Shown here piece by piece: positions 18,721 to 28,473 of a DNA stretch of 64,000 bases; position 1 is the stretch's first letter, and the number at the start of each line of letters is the position of its first letter. The stretch lies in contig JAPKEL010000005.1 of NCBI GenBank assembly GCA_028822065.1, forward strand, positions 31,290 through 95,289. Direction: 5' to 3'. The position numbers were made by a program, and so were the translations under genes. Source of the DNA: Woeseiaceae bacterium. Lineage in GTDB: Bacteria; Pseudomonadota; Gammaproteobacteria; Steroidobacterales; Woeseiaceae. The notes beneath the pieces are model-generated. The model saw only the letters and a list, made by a program, of their open reading frames with translations. It had not been told where the DNA came from and ran no database searches.

Positions 18721-18725
18721 GTTAC

Positions 18726-19244
18726 TCACTTTTTCTTTGGACCGAGAATCATCACCATTTGCCTACCCTCTAATAAGGGGGTTTGCTCTACTGACCCATA
18801 ATCTTCCAAATCTTTTTTTACTCTTTCAATCAATTGTACACCTAAATCTTGGTGCACCATTTCTCTACCTCTATATCGCAAGGTAACTTTAACTTTGTCA
18901 CCATGCTCAAGAAATTCCTTTAACTTCCGCAACTTAATCTGATAATCACCATCATCTGTGGTGGGACGAAACTTTATTTCTTTAACTTGCGTTCGCTTTG
19001 TTTTTCTTTTTGTATTTTGACCTTTTTTATTTATCTCAAACAGATATTTACCAAAATCCATTATTCTGCATACTGGTGGAGCGGCATTCGGTGATACTTC
19101 AACCAAATCAAGCCCTTCATCTCGCGCTATTTGAATTGCTAGATCTAATGCCATTACACCGGCTTGTTCTCCGGCAGAATCAATTACTCTAACCTCGGCA
19201 GCTGTTAATTCTTCATTTCGTCTAATTCGCTTTGTTGCTGCGAT
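18726..19244 (-). CDS. infC: Translation initiation factor IF-3, AUC start codon
   Basis: IF-3 prevents subunit reassociation and checks start codons. The recognisable N-domain extends upstream of the first in-frame ATG (19154) as KRIRRNEELTAAEVRVID, which is IF-3 sequence, and no ATG, GTG or TTG is in frame before the stop further up. The best start is ATC at 19242-19244, eight bases after AGGAG (19253-19257), giving 172 residues. IF-3 genes commonly use AUU, AUC or AUA, through which IF-3 represses its own translation. LVEVSPNAAPPVCRIMD and the C-domain KEIKFRPTTDDGDY and YRGREMVH are present. thrS, usually next upstream, is absent. Confidence 0.93.
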   Translation of the reverse strand: MAATKRIRRNEELTAAEVRVIDSAGEQAGVMALDLAIQIARDEGLDLVEVSPNAAPPVCRIMDFGKYLFEINKKGQNTKRKTKRTQVKEIKFRPTTDDGDYQIKLRKLKEFLEHGDKVKVTLRYRGREMVHQDLGVQLIERVKKDLEDYGSVEQTPLLEGRQMVMILGPKKK

Positions 19245-19363
19245 ACTCCATACTCCTAGTATTTATTAATTTAAACTATATCGTTATTTATTAAAGGATA
19301 TGAATTCTATATTCGAGCGCACCTAGAAACAAGGATTAATCGATTATATTTATATTTAATTAA

Positions 19364-19438
19364 TGGTGGGCGATGGTGGTCTCGAACCACCGACCTCCAC
19401 GATGTCAACGTGGCGCTCTACCCCTGAGCTAATCGCCC
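19364..19438 (-). tRNA. tRNA-Val (GAC anticodon)
   Basis: The 75-base minus-strand cloverleaf has acceptor GGGCGAT/ATCGCCC and D-arm AGCTCAGGGGTAGAGC. The anticodon stem CCACG/CGTGG has loop TTGACAT (anticodon GAC). The T-arm is GGTGGTTCGAGACCACC and CCA is encoded at 19364-19366. It lies between uvrB and infC. Confidence 0.95.
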
Positions 19439-19521
19439 TGCTATCAATCAAACACTTTAATCATTAATTTCTCTCGATAGATTCAATATTATCAATCGTC
19501 TTAACATTTATAACTGTTCAG

Positions 19522-21564
19522 TTAACTATTCAAACCTAAAGCTCCGTCACGTAATCTTGAAATCTCATCCCTTAGTCTAGCAGCATCTTCAAACTCTAAA
19601 TTACGAGCATGCTCCAGCATAGTATTTTCTAATTCATCGGCTTGTTTTAATAATTCAGCAGGTTTTAAGTTACTTTGAATAAACTTACTCTTATCATTTG
19701 GCCCTCGGCCAGGAACAGGATATGCACTTTCCATAATATCAGCAACTTTTTTAATTATGCTTTTTGGTGTTATATTATTTTTCTTATTATATTCAGTTTG
19801 GTGAGCTCGTCGACGATCTGTTTCATCAATTGCTCTTTGCATTGAGCCAGTAATTTTATCGCCATAAAGTATCGCTTTCCCCTCAATATTTCTTGCCGCC
19901 CTTCCGATCGTCTGAATTAAAGACCTATCGGACCTCAAAAAACCTTCTTTATCGGCATCTAGTATTGCAACTAAAGATACTTCTGGCATATCTAAACCTT
20001 CTCTCAGCAGGTTAATACCAACTAATACATCAAAAACACCTAACCTTAAATCACGAATTATCTCTGTTCTCTCAATTGTCCCTATATCAGAATGAAGGTA
20101 CCGAACTCTAACTCCATGCTCATCAAGGTAATCTGTCAAATCTTCTGACATTCTCTTTGTGAGAGTTGTAATAAGAACACGATCACCATTTTTTACTCTA
20201 TTACCAATCTCTGATAAAACATCTTCGACTTGATTTTGAGCTTTCCTTACCTCGATGATCGGATCAACTAATCCTGTTGGTCTTACCAATTGCTCAACAA
20301 CCTTATCTGTATTCTCACCCTCATATTTACCTGGTGTTGCTGAAACGAAAATTGTTGCAGGAACCATTTTTTCAAATTCATCAAAACGTAATGGCCTATT
20401 ATCAAGTGCCGATAAAAGCCTAAATCCATATTCTACGAGTGTTTGCTTTCGCGACCTATCACCCTTATACATCCCACCCAACTGAGGTATTGTGACATGA
20501 CTTTCATCAATAATAAGGAGAGCATCATCAGGTGCGTAATCGAATAAACACGGGGGAGGCTCGCCTTCATTGCGACCCGAGAGATAACGTGAATAATTTT
20601 CTATCCCCTGACAGTAGCCTAGCTCCCTTATCATCTCAATATCAAACAAAGTTCTTTGTTCCAGTCTTTGAGCTTCGAGTAATTTATTATTCCCCCTCAA
20701 TTGTTCTAGGCGGGTTTTCAACTCTCTCTTTATATCATCAATGGCGTTCATTAATTTTTGACGTGGAGTGACATAGTGCGTCTTAGGAAAAACGGTAACT
20801 CTTGGAACAGACCTACTTACCACACCAGTCAATGGATCAAAATATGAAATTCTCTCGATTTCGTCATCAAATAATTCAATTCTGACTGCTTCTCGCTCTG
20901 ATTCAGCCGGAAATATATCAATTAATTCACCTCTTACGCGAAAACAACCTTGTGACAAGTCCACCTCATTCCTCTTGTACTGCATTTCAGCTAATTTTCG
21001 TAAAATCTTTCTTTGATTAATCCTTTCGTTCATTGAGAGATGCAGCACCATACTAAAATAAGCTTGAGGATCGCCTAATCCATAAATCGCTGAGACTGTC
21101 GCCACAATTATGGTGTCAGTTCTCTCTATAAGCGATTTAGTAGCAGATAGCCGCATTTGCTCTATATGCTGATTAACCGAAGCATCTTTCTCTATAAAAG
21201 TATCTGAACTTGGAACATATGCTTCTGGTTGGTAATAATCGTAGTATGAAACGAAGTATTCTACGGAATTGTTTGGGAAAAATTCACGCATCTCCCCATA
21301 AAGTTGAGCGGCTAATGTTTTATTTGGAGCTAAAATTATTGCTGGTCTTTGGGTTAATTTAATTATATTTGCCACAGTAAATGTCTTACCTGAGCCCGTG
21401 ACACCAAGAAGCGTTTGCTTTGATAAGCCATCATTCAAGCCTTCCACCAATGATGATATTGCTGCCCCTTGATCACCAGCTGGTTTATAATCTGATACGA
21501 GATTAAAATTATCACGATTATCTGGATTTTTATCTTTTAGAAGATTTGTGGATTGTCGTACCAT
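19522..21564 (-). CDS. uvrB: Excinuclease ABC subunit B
   Basis: UvrB is the damage-verifying helicase-like subunit of nucleotide excision repair. The 680 residues match E. coli (673). Walker [11 protein letters not shown], the beta-hairpin region [12 protein letters not shown], helicase motifs such as DESHVT and SATPG, and QTIGRAARN are present. The C-terminal UVR motif ([13 protein letters not shown]) binds UvrC. It diverges from the aminotransferase gene with only 30 bases between, and no LexA-type box of the enteric CTGT-N8-ACAG form was seen there. Confidence 0.96.
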   Translation of the reverse strand: MVRQSTNLLKDKNPDNRDNFNLVSDYKPAGDQGAAISSLVEGLNDGLSKQTLLGVTGSGKTFTVANIIKLTQRPAIILAPNKTLAAQLYGEMREFFPNNSVEYFVSYYDYYQPEAYVPSSDTFIEKDASVNQHIEQMRLSATKSLIERTDTIIVATVSAIYGLGDPQAYFSMVLHLSMNERINQRKILRKLAEMQYKRNEVDLSQGCFRVRGELIDIFPAESEREAVRIELFDDEIERISYFDPLTGVVSRSVPRVTVFPKTHYVTPRQKLMNAIDDIKRELKTRLEQLRGNNKLLEAQRLEQRTLFDIEMIRELGYCQGIENYSRYLSGRNEGEPPPCLFDYAPDDALLIIDESHVTIPQLGGMYKGDRSRKQTLVEYGFRLLSALDNRPLRFDEFEKMVPATIFVSATPGKYEGENTDKVVEQLVRPTGLVDPIIEVRKAQNQVEDVLSEIGNRVKNGDRVLITTLTKRMSEDLTDYLDEHGVRVRYLHSDIGTIERTEIIRDLRLGVFDVLVGINLLREGLDMPEVSLVAILDADKEGFLRSDRSLIQTIGRAARNIEGKAILYGDKITGSMQRAIDETDRRRAHQTEYNKKNNITPKSIIKKVADIMESAYPVPGRGPNDKSKFIQSNLKPAELLKQADELENTMLEHARNLEFEDAARLRDEISRLRDGALGLNS

Positions 21565-21594
21565 ATTAGAATTTTACCAAAGGGAACTTATTAA

Positions 21595-22773
21595 ATGCCA
21601 TTAGTTTCAGAAAGAATGAGTCGAGTCATGCCTTCAGCTACGAGCGCTGTCCTAAATCTGGCAGCACAATTAAGCGAAGAAGGAAAAGATATTATCAGCC
21701 TTGGTGCAGGAGAGCCAGACTTTGAAACTCCTTTACATATTAAAGATGCCGCCATAAAAGCAATCCATGACGGTTTCACAAAATACACAGCTATTGATGG
21801 ATGCGCAGATTTAAAAAATGCTATCCAAGAAAAATTTCAACGTGACAACAATTTAAAATATTCTCATGATGAAATATTAGTCTCATCTGGCGCAAAACAA
21901 ACTTTATTTAACCTTTGTATTGGACTTCTAAGTAAGGATGATGAAGCAATTATTCCGAGTCCTTATTGGGTATCATACCCAGATATGGTTCGAGTAGCAG
22001 ACGGTAAACCAATAATAATAAAAACCGGCATTGAAGATGACTTTAAAATCACCTCCGAACAACTCAAGCAAAATATAACAAAAAAAACAAAATTAATTTT
22101 TTTGAATAGCCCATCTAATCCAACAGGTAGTTGTTATTCCAAAGATGAATTAATTGAACTATCAAAAGTACTAATTAATTATCCGAAAATAATAATTGCG
22201 GTCGATGATATTTATGAAAAGATTTATTGGGGTAAAACACCATTTTATAGTTTGGCAACGGTAGCACCAGAACTAAAAAATCAAATAGTAACTATTAATG
22301 GTGTTTCAAAATGCTACGCGATGACTGGCTGGAGGATCGGCTATGCAGGAGGACCAAAAGAAATAATTCGTGCAATGAAAACAATCCAAAGCCAATCTAC
22401 TGGTAATCCATGCAGTATCTCTCAGATTGCTGCAATTGCAGCATTAAATGGTGATCAATCATGCATACAAGAAATGAATGTTGCTTATCAAGATCGAAAT
22501 AACTTTCTAGTAGAAGCGTTAAATACCATCCCAGGTTTTGAGTGTAAAAAAGCTGATGGTGCATTTTATGCTTTCCCAAAGGCAATCGATGCAATCATTC
22601 AAAAAGGATTAAGAGATGACGTTGCATTGGTTGGCTTAATTCTCAAAGAAACTGGTGTCGCGATGGTTCCAGGCACTCCTTTTGGTGCGCCTGGCTACAT
22701 AAGACTCTCATTTGCCTGTTCTAAAGAGGATCTAATAGAAGCAATAGATCGTATTAAAAGAATACTAATCTAG
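21595..22773 (+). CDS. aspC: Aspartate aminotransferase, subgroup I-gamma
   Basis: This 392-residue class I PLP aminotransferase has an N-terminus LVSERMSRVMPSATSAV and LGAGEPDFETP. KYTAIDGCADLKNAI and NSPSNPTGSCYS follow, and the PLP lysine motif is SKCYAMTGWRIGYAGG. This is the AspB/AatA subgroup found in bacteria other than enterics, which mainly interconverts aspartate and oxaloacetate; some members also act on prephenate. AAAGGGA precedes the ATG. It diverges from uvrB, a gene pair also known in pseudomonads. Substrate choice is inferred from the family. Confidence 0.85.
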   Translation: MPLVSERMSRVMPSATSAVLNLAAQLSEEGKDIISLGAGEPDFETPLHIKDAAIKAIHDGFTKYTAIDGCADLKNAIQEKFQRDNNLKYSHDEILVSSGAKQTLFNLCIGLLSKDDEAIIPSPYWVSYPDMVRVADGKPIIIKTGIEDDFKITSEQLKQNITKKTKLIFLNSPSNPTGSCYSKDELIELSKVLINYPKIIIAVDDIYEKIYWGKTPFYSLATVAPELKNQIVTINGVSKCYAMTGWRIGYAGGPKEIIRAMKTIQSQSTGNPCSISQIAAIAALNGDQSCIQEMNVAYQDRNNFLVEALNTIPGFECKKADGAFYAFPKAIDAIIQKGLRDDVALVGLILKETGVAMVPGTPFGAPGYIRLSFACSKEDLIEAIDRIKRILI

Positions 22774-22811
22774 TATATAAAGTTATTACTAAAACATTTT
22801 ATGACGAATAC

Positions 22812-22840
22812 TTGACTTGAGAGAGTGGCTGAATCAGAAT
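22812..22840 (+). promoter_or_regulatory. Promoter of tRNA-Asn
   Basis: TTGACT (22812-22817) and CAGAAT (22835-22840) are separated by 17 bp and lie about 26 bases before the mature tRNA. The expected start is near 22847. The tRNA is therefore probably transcribed on its own, not only by readthrough from the aminotransferase gene. Confidence 0.55.
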
Positions 22841-22865
22841 CCTGATCCTGTCTTATTTATTTTGA

Positions 22866-22941
22866 TCCCCGGTAGCTCAGTTGGTAGAGCGGTTGACTGT
22901 TAATCAACTTGTCGCTGGTTCGAGTCCGGCCCGGGGAGCCA
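22866..22941 (+). tRNA. tRNA-Asn (GTT anticodon)
   Basis: The 76-base cloverleaf has acceptor TCCCCGG/CCGGGGA and D-arm GCTCAGTTGGTAGAGC. The anticodon stem TTGAC/ATCAA-type has loop CTGTTAA (anticodon GTT). The T-arm is CTGGTTCGAGTCCGG and CCA is encoded at 22939-22941. A run of six T follows immediately and may serve as terminator. Confidence 0.95.
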
Positions 22942-23006
22942 TTTTTTACTTTTATTTTAATCAACTAAAGTTCCAATAAACAGCTCCTTATCTAGAAGTT
23001 ATTTCA

Positions 23007-24233
23007 TTAACTTAATATTTGATCAAGAGCGATTACAAGCCGATCTAATTCATCATTGGTATTGTAATGTGTCAACGAAATCCTTACGGCACCATTGTAT
23101 TGATCTAACATCAGTAAGTCAGATAAACGACGAGCGTGAAAATCACCGTATCTAATTCCAATCTTGTATTTATCCATGGCAAAGCAGATTTTATCTGAAA
23201 GCTTTTTATTGATCGTGAAGGCAATAGTTGGAACTCTAGCTATATCATTGCCGTTATCAATACCAATAATATTACAGTCATTGCGACTTCTTAAATAATC
23301 CAATAATTTACAACAAAGATTAGTTTCATGATCAGCTATTAAAGTAAAGGCTCTTTCAATTTTTTCTCGATGCGATCCATTCTGCTTGTCGCGAGAGCCT
23401 AATTCAATCAAGTAATCAACAATGGCACCCGAAGCATAGGATAATTCATAATTCGCGTTACCTGGTTCCATTTTTGCAGGAATTTTATCTTTTCCATAAA
23501 AATAATGATAAAGGTTATCGAGTTCTATCATATGGTCCATACGACAATACAATGCAGCATGATGCGGGCCGAAAGTCTTATAAAGACTAAAAGCATAAAA
23601 GTCCACATCCCAATCTGTAACGTCAACAGCGCGATGAGGTGCATAAGCAACAGCATCTACACAAACCATAGCTCCATGATCATGAATAAATTGTGTAAAT
23701 TTCTTTACGGGATTTATTGTACCGACGATATTCGAAACATGGGTAAAAGCGACTAACCTAGTTTTACTAGTAATTATCTCCTTTAGATCATCTAAATGAA
23801 GAGCGTGAGTATCAGTATTAATATCCCAAAATTTTATTATTACTCCCAGCTTTTCTAATTCGAACCAAGGTCCAATATTTGATTCATGATCCATTGAAGT
23901 AACTATTACTTCGTCACCTTTTCTAAATTGACCTGCCAAAGATTTAGATAAAAACTGAAGTAATACAGTTGTCGATGGGCCAAAAACTATCTCTTCTGTT
24001 AGTTTTGCATTGAATAACGTTGCTATATTGCGCCTTCCCTCATTAAATGCAGCAGAGGCGGCTTGCGAGGGCTCATAACTGCCACCTAGTTGTACATTAT
24101 TCGAATAATAGTATTCATTTACTTTATCAACGCATCCTTTTAATATTTGCGTTCCTCCAGCGTTATCCATAAACACCCATTCATTATCAAGCGCAGGAAA
24201 CTGACTCCTTACAAAATCTAAATCTAATGTCAT
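23007..24233 (-). CDS. Class V aminotransferase-like protein (desulfurase fold, catalytic cysteine missing)
   Basis: This 408-residue fold-type I PLP protein resembles the cysteine desulfurase-like group typified by Vibrio VC1184. YLDNAGGTQ-type MDNAGGTQIL at the N-terminus, MDHESNIGPWFELEK, FTHVSNIVGTINPV and VDAVAYAPHRAVDV are present. The PLP lysine is in FSLYKTFGPHHAA. The region where desulfurases carry the persulfide cysteine reads IRYGDFHARRL, without cysteine, so desulfurase activity is unlikely. Lyase, epimerase or transaminase chemistry is possible. It lies 28 bases after the ABC transporter ATPase and probably shares its substrate pathway. The true reaction is unknown. Confidence 0.75.
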   Translation of the reverse strand: MTLDLDFVRSQFPALDNEWVFMDNAGGTQILKGCVDKVNEYYYSNNVQLGGSYEPSQAASAAFNEGRRNIATLFNAKLTEEIVFGPSTTVLLQFLSKSLAGQFRKGDEVIVTSMDHESNIGPWFELEKLGVIIKFWDINTDTHALHLDDLKEIITSKTRLVAFTHVSNIVGTINPVKKFTQFIHDHGAMVCVDAVAYAPHRAVDVTDWDVDFYAFSLYKTFGPHHAALYCRMDHMIELDNLYHYFYGKDKIPAKMEPGNANYELSYASGAIVDYLIELGSRDKQNGSHREKIERAFTLIADHETNLCCKLLDYLRSRNDCNIIGIDNGNDIARVPTIAFTINKKLSDKICFAMDKYKIGIRYGDFHARRLSDLLMLDQYNGAVRISLTHYNTNDELDRLVIALDQILS

Positions 24234-24261
24234 CGATTTAACTTTTTACTCATCATAATAA

Positions 24262-24999
24262 TCAATCCTTTAGAATAAATTTTAAAAAAGTTTGCGTACG
24301 TTTTTCTTTGGAATTATCAAATATTTGCATTGGGCTCCCGCGTTCAACAATAATACCACCATCCATAAAAATAACGTTATCAGCGACTTGTTTAGCGAAG
24401 CCCATTTCATGAGTAACAATAATCATAGTAACGCCCATACTCGCGAGGTTCTTAATAACATCCAAAACCTCGTTAACCATCTCTGGGTCAAGTGATGAAG
24501 TAGGTTCATCAAATAAAATAATTTTTGGCTTCATTGCCAAGGCTCGAGCAATCGCAACTCGCTGTTGTTGCCCACCTGAAAGTTGATAGGGATATTTTTC
24601 AGCTTGATCTCTGATACCAACTTTTTCAAGAAGATCATAAGCAATATTTTTGGCATTATTTTGAGACATTTTTGTTGCGCGCATTGGGCCGAGCATAATA
24701 TTTCTTAATATAGTCAAATGCGGAAAGAGATTAAAATTTTGAAATACCATACCAACTTCTGTTCGGATATTTTTAAGGCCCCTTCCTTTTTTAACTAAAT
24801 TTCCATTTACTATTATTTCTCCTAAATTATCATATTTTTCTAGATAATTAATGCATCTAATCAATGTAGATTTTCCAGAACCAGATGGTCCAATGATACA
24901 AAGTACTTCACCCTCATAAATTTTTAAATTTATATTACTGAGCGCACAAAAATTATTATAATGTTTGCTTACATTTTTGAGCTCTATTAAAGGTTTCAT
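24262..24999 (-). CDS. Polar amino acid ABC transporter, ATP-binding subunit
   Basis: This 245-residue ATPase of the GlnQ/HisP type energises uptake. Walker A is GPSGSGKST near residue 37, the signature [14 protein letters not shown], Walker [15 protein letters not shown], and the switch histidine is in VTHEMGFA. It overlaps the preceding permease fusion by ATGA, indicating coupled translation. It should pair with the fused binding protein-permease. The amino acid cannot be predicted with certainty. Confidence 0.92.
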   Translation of the reverse strand: MKPLIELKNVSKHYNNFCALSNINLKIYEGEVLCIIGPSGSGKSTLIRCINYLEKYDNLGEIIVNGNLVKKGRGLKNIRTEVGMVFQNFNLFPHLTILRNIMLGPMRATKMSQNNAKNIAYDLLEKVGIRDQAEKYPYQLSGGQQQRVAIARALAMKPKIILFDEPTSSLDPEMVNEVLDVIKNLASMGVTMIIVTHEMGFAKQVADNVIFMDGGIIVERGSPMQIFDNSKEKRTQTFLKFILKD

Positions 25000-26468
25000 G
25001 ACCGCCCTCTAGAATTATATTTTTTCTCAAGGCGAGTTACCCATAAAATCATCGGCAGTAGCAATGCTAAGTAAATTATCGCTGAAACAATCAAGGGAGT
25101 TGGGTTAGCGGCAATTGCCTGGGCTTGTGTGGCCTGCTTAAGAAGATCAGGTAAGGCTACGATAGAAGCAAGAGCAGTATCTTTTAGAACATTTATACAA
25201 TTATTAGTTAATGGTGGTGTCACTATTTTTATAGCTTGGGGTAAAATTACATCTCTCATTACATGATAACGACTCAACCCAATTGCTTGAGCAGCTTCAA
25301 ACTGACCTTTAGGAATTGCCTCAATACCTGAACGAAAAATCTCTGCAAAATATGCTCCTGATACTATGACCAAAGAAAAAGCAGCTGCATTAAACGGTGA
25401 TAACCTGATACCAACAAATGGAAACGCATAAAAAACTATAACTAACAATACTAGAAGTGGAATTGATCTAAAGATATTAATATAAGCTTTTGCTAGTATT
25501 TTTATAAAAATCGGAGAATATAATCTGATAAGTGATAAGAAGAGGCCCCAAATCAATCCAAGAAAAATACTAATTAGACCGAGTTGTATTGTTATAAAAA
25601 AACCCTTGATAAGCATTGGATAGGTATCTAAAAATACTTGCTTATTTAAAAATGTTTCACTTAAATTTAAATTTAATTTAACATCTGATAAAGGCATTTC
25701 TGTAATTTTTACAGTAGAACTATTTGAATCAGCAAATTTACCAAACCATTTTTTATGCAAATTATTTAAGCTGCCATTTCGCTTCATCTCACTTATGACT
25801 TCATTTATTTCAATTGCTAAATCATTATTCTTTCGAAGCATCATTGAATAATTACCACCAGTTAATATTTTTTCTGTAACGTTTAAATTTGGCTTATCTT
25901 TCGTGTAATACAATAAAGCAGGGATATCGCTAATATAACCAGCAACTCTCCCAATTACTAAATCAAGCATTGCAGGAACGAGCCCCTCATATCTTCGAAT
26001 TTCAGCAAATTTATATTTCTCTTTATTTGCCGTTGTCCAAATATCACCGGTCGACCCTGTATCAACAGCAACAATCTCTCCCTCAAGGTCGTAAAGATTT
26101 TTAATTTTACCATTATTGAGTACAGTTAGAGATTGATCGCTATCAAAATAAGGTTGCGTAAAAGAAACTGATTCTAATCGTTTCTCTGTGATGGTAATTG
26201 AAGAAATTGCTAAATCAATTCGACCTGATTGAACTGCAGCAAATAGGCCGTTAAATGGGATATTAACTATATTTATTTTACGTTTAAGTTGGTCTCCGAT
26301 CTGATTTATAAGATCTATCTCGAAGCCAATATAAGTACCATCTTTATCCTGAAATTCCCAAGGGACGTTCCCTATGTTTGCTCCAACGAGAATATTGTCG
26401 TTATCTATATTTTTGGAATACAGATTCAAAGGCAATAAAAATGCAAACATAATGATCTTAGTTATCAA
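24996..26468 (-). CDS. Amino acid ABC transporter: substrate-binding protein fused to permease
   Basis: The 490-residue protein has two modules. Residues about 25-245 form a family 3 periplasmic binding domain ([42 protein letters not shown]). Residues about 285-485 form a HisM/GlnP-type permease with several membrane helices and the ATPase-contact loop [15 protein letters not shown] short hydrophobic N-terminus serves as signal or anchor. The start is TTG 26468 as the frame is read; ATG 26450 would shorten the signal by six residues. Such fusions tether the binding protein to the membrane and occur in several bacteria. With the ATPase it should be a complete importer. Confidence 0.88.
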   Translation of the reverse strand: MITKIIMFAFLLPLNLYSKNIDNDNILVGANIGNVPWEFQDKDGTYIGFEIDLINQIGDQLKRKINIVNIPFNGLFAAVQSGRIDLAISSITITEKRLESVSFTQPYFDSDQSLTVLNNGKIKNLYDLEGEIVAVDTGSTGDIWTTANKEKYKFAEIRRYEGLVPAMLDLVIGRVAGYISDIPALLYYTKDKPNLNVTEKILTGGNYSMMLRKNNDLAIEINEVISEMKRNGSLNNLHKKWFGKFADSNSSTVKITEMPLSDVKLNLNLSETFLNKQVFLDTYPMLIKGFFITIQLGLISIFLGLIWGLFLSLIRLYSPIFIKILAKAYINIFRSIPLLVLLVIVFYAFPFVGIRLSPFNAAAFSLVIVSGAYFAEIFRSGIEAIPKGQFEAAQAIGLSRYHVMRDVILPQAIKIVTPPLTNNCINVLKDTALASIVALPDLLKQATQAQAIAANPTPLIVSAIIYLALLLPMILWVTRLEKKYNSRGRS

Positions 26469-26521
26469 AAAATTATTACTTAAAATAATATTCTCACAAA
26501 GTTAAGTTAGTATATAAAATC

Positions 26522-27718
26522 CTAACTATCGATCGCTTTTCTTTGCAGCAAAGAGTCAAATTTAACACTTAAGAAAGGTCTTTGAGTCTCCCATTGCTTG
26601 CAACTTGGACATTGCCAAAGTAGTTTTTGGCTCGAAAAACCACATTCATTACACTGATAACGTGGATTAGACGTTGCAAGCACCTTTAAACCTTGGCGAA
26701 TCTTAGCCATTGTTTCAATTTTAACGCTCGAATTAGATCGAATGATATCATTAGCACTTATAAATTCAGACAGCGCATTATCATCTTGTATATACCTCTC
26801 AATACACAGATCAATAATATTTGAGCCATTGATATCACTGACTATTGCAGTGTAGGCAATTGCATTCATCATTTTAGGATTTTTCTCTAGAATTAATGAT
26901 AATTTTGCATCAAATTCAATTAATCTATCTTGTTTCGTATAGATATCAAATAATAAAGGTAATGATTCGGTAATTAAGTAACTATTTTTATTTAAAATAT
27001 CACAATAAACATTAGCCGCAGAATTTAAATCACCCAAAATAAGGGCGATTTTGGCACTAACCAATTCTAATCGTAATGTCTTTTTGTTGTGACTTTTAAA
27101 AGATTTCACCAAAGAAGAGGCTTTTTCGTAATCCTTATTAGCAGCTGCTTCTTCAGCTAGTTCGCAAATATAATGTGATATTTGATGGTCAAACGAAACA
27201 TCGCCTTTAATTTTATATGATTTTTTTGATACACCTATCGCTTTTTGCCATTCCTTTTCTTGCTCATAAATATCAATTAATTTCGTTAAAGCCTCCAATT
27301 TATATTCAGAATCGTCTGATAAACGAATAAACAATATTTCCGCCCGATCGAGTAACCCTGCATGCTGATAATCTCTCGCTAATGAATAAAATGCATGATT
27401 TCTCTGCTCACTAGATATATCAGGTCGAGCAATAATATTTTGATGTATTCTAATGGCTCGGTTAACTTCCCCTCTTTTCCGAAAAAGGTTTCCTAAAGCA
27501 AAGTGTGTCTCAATTGTCGTATTATCAACTCTAACCATCTCCAAAAAATGCTCAACAGCTTGATCAGTCTGTTCATTAAGGAGAAAATTTAATCCCTTTA
27601 AATAATCAATATTTAATGGTGGCTGCTCATCTCGCTCGCCAAAATAACCCAATAACCAGCCTGTTGCAGCTAGAATTAAAAAAATTGCGGCTAAGATGAA
27701 AGTTGATTCAGTTGGCAT
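26522..27718 (-). CDS. lapB: Lipopolysaccharide assembly protein B (TPR and rubredoxin-like)
   Basis: The 398-residue protein is close to E. coli LapB/YciM (389). One N-terminal membrane helix (about residues 6-24) anchors it. TPR repeats follow (LKGLNFLLNEQTDQAVEHF, THFALGNLFRKRGEVNRAI), and a C-terminal metal-binding module has CNECGF and CPSCKQW. In E. coli it recruits LpxC to FtsH and tunes LPS synthesis. It overlaps lapA by 11 bases. Confidence 0.93.
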   Translation of the reverse strand: MPTESTFILAAIFLILAATGWLLGYFGERDEQPPLNIDYLKGLNFLLNEQTDQAVEHFLEMVRVDNTTIETHFALGNLFRKRGEVNRAIRIHQNIIARPDISSEQRNHAFYSLARDYQHAGLLDRAEILFIRLSDDSEYKLEALTKLIDIYEQEKEWQKAIGVSKKSYKIKGDVSFDHQISHYICELAEEAAANKDYEKASSLVKSFKSHNKKTLRLELVSAKIALILGDLNSAANVYCDILNKNSYLITESLPLLFDIYTKQDRLIEFDAKLSLILEKNPKMMNAIAYTAIVSDINGSNIIDLCIERYIQDDNALSEFISANDIIRSNSSVKIETMAKIRQGLKVLATSNPRYQCNECGFSSQKLLWQCPSCKQWETQRPFLSVKFDSLLQRKAIDS

Positions 27719-28004
27719 CTTCTAGAGGTTTTTGTCTTAATAGCTCGATTTCTTTAATTTTCTCTTTTATTAGAGATTTAGATACACGACGCTCATTTAA
27801 GAGTTTGAGGATATAAAGAGAGCAACTCAACACCCCAAAAAACCAACCGGTAAATAAAATTACAGCAAATATGATACTAGCTGACGAAGTAAACTGAATG
27901 ACCTCTAAATTAATCGATATCAACTCAGAATTATTATTGTTAAACCATAATGTCGCAACGAATATAAAAATTATTAGTAATATTAGAGCTATTTTTTTTA
28001 TCAT
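27708..28004 (-). CDS. lapA: Lipopolysaccharide assembly protein A
   Basis: This 98-residue protein has two hydrophobic helices (about residues 4-20 and 42-65) and a basic, probably coiled-coil tail, matching the DUF1049/LapA family (102 in E. coli). It acts at the inner membrane with LapB. The position directly after ihfB and before lapB is conserved, which supports the call. Confidence 0.88.
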   Translation of the reverse strand: MIKKIALILLIIFIFVATLWFNNNNSELISINLEVIQFTSSASIIFAVILFTGWFFGVLSCSLYILKLLNERRVSKSLIKEKIKEIELLRQKPLEDAN

Positions 28005-28085
28005 TGCATATCCATATAAACTCGTTTATTTACTTATAATGAAATTGCAACATTCTAAGTTTATTCATAGCTACATATAGAACAT

Positions 28086-28388
28086 TCATCCATTTATAAC
28101 TTGATCTTTACCCTCATTGACTTGTAACTTAAGATCTTTTCCAGGCTTGAAGTGCGGTACATGCTTTCCTGATAATGCTACAGGCTCACCTGTTTTTGGG
28201 TTACGCCCAATCCTTGCTGGCCTATAATGAAGTGAAAAACTCCCAAACCCCCTAATTTCGATCCTCTCGCCATAAGACAATGTCTCGCTCATTAGACTTA
28301 ATATATGCTTAACAGTTAACTCAACATCTTTAGACGGCAAGTGATCTTGTTTACAAATCATACTTTCAATAATTTCTGATTTTGTCAT
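28086..28388 (-). CDS. ihfB: Integration host factor subunit beta
   Basis: This 100-residue DNA-bending protein contains [20 protein letters not shown] and [20 protein letters not shown]. It also has [12 protein letters not shown] and [12 protein letters not shown]. It pairs with IHF-alpha (14308-14607). It follows rpsA by 85 bases, as in E. coli and pseudomonads. Confidence 0.95.
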   Translation of the reverse strand: MTKSEIIESMICKQDHLPSKDVELTVKHILSLMSETLSYGERIEIRGFGSFSLHYRPARIGRNPKTGEPVALSGKHVPHFKPGKDLKLQVNEGKDQVING

Positions 28389-28473
28389 TTTACTCTAAGC
28401 TCCATATTACTTTTCACTCGTTAGGTTATGTTAGCAATAAATAGATGCAAGAGTAACCAGAATTATAAAATAA

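Noticed and set aside
23007..24233. Annotation as cysteine desulfurase (SufS/IscS)
   Set aside because: The PLP site is present but the catalytic cysteine loop is replaced, and no suf or isc genes are nearby.
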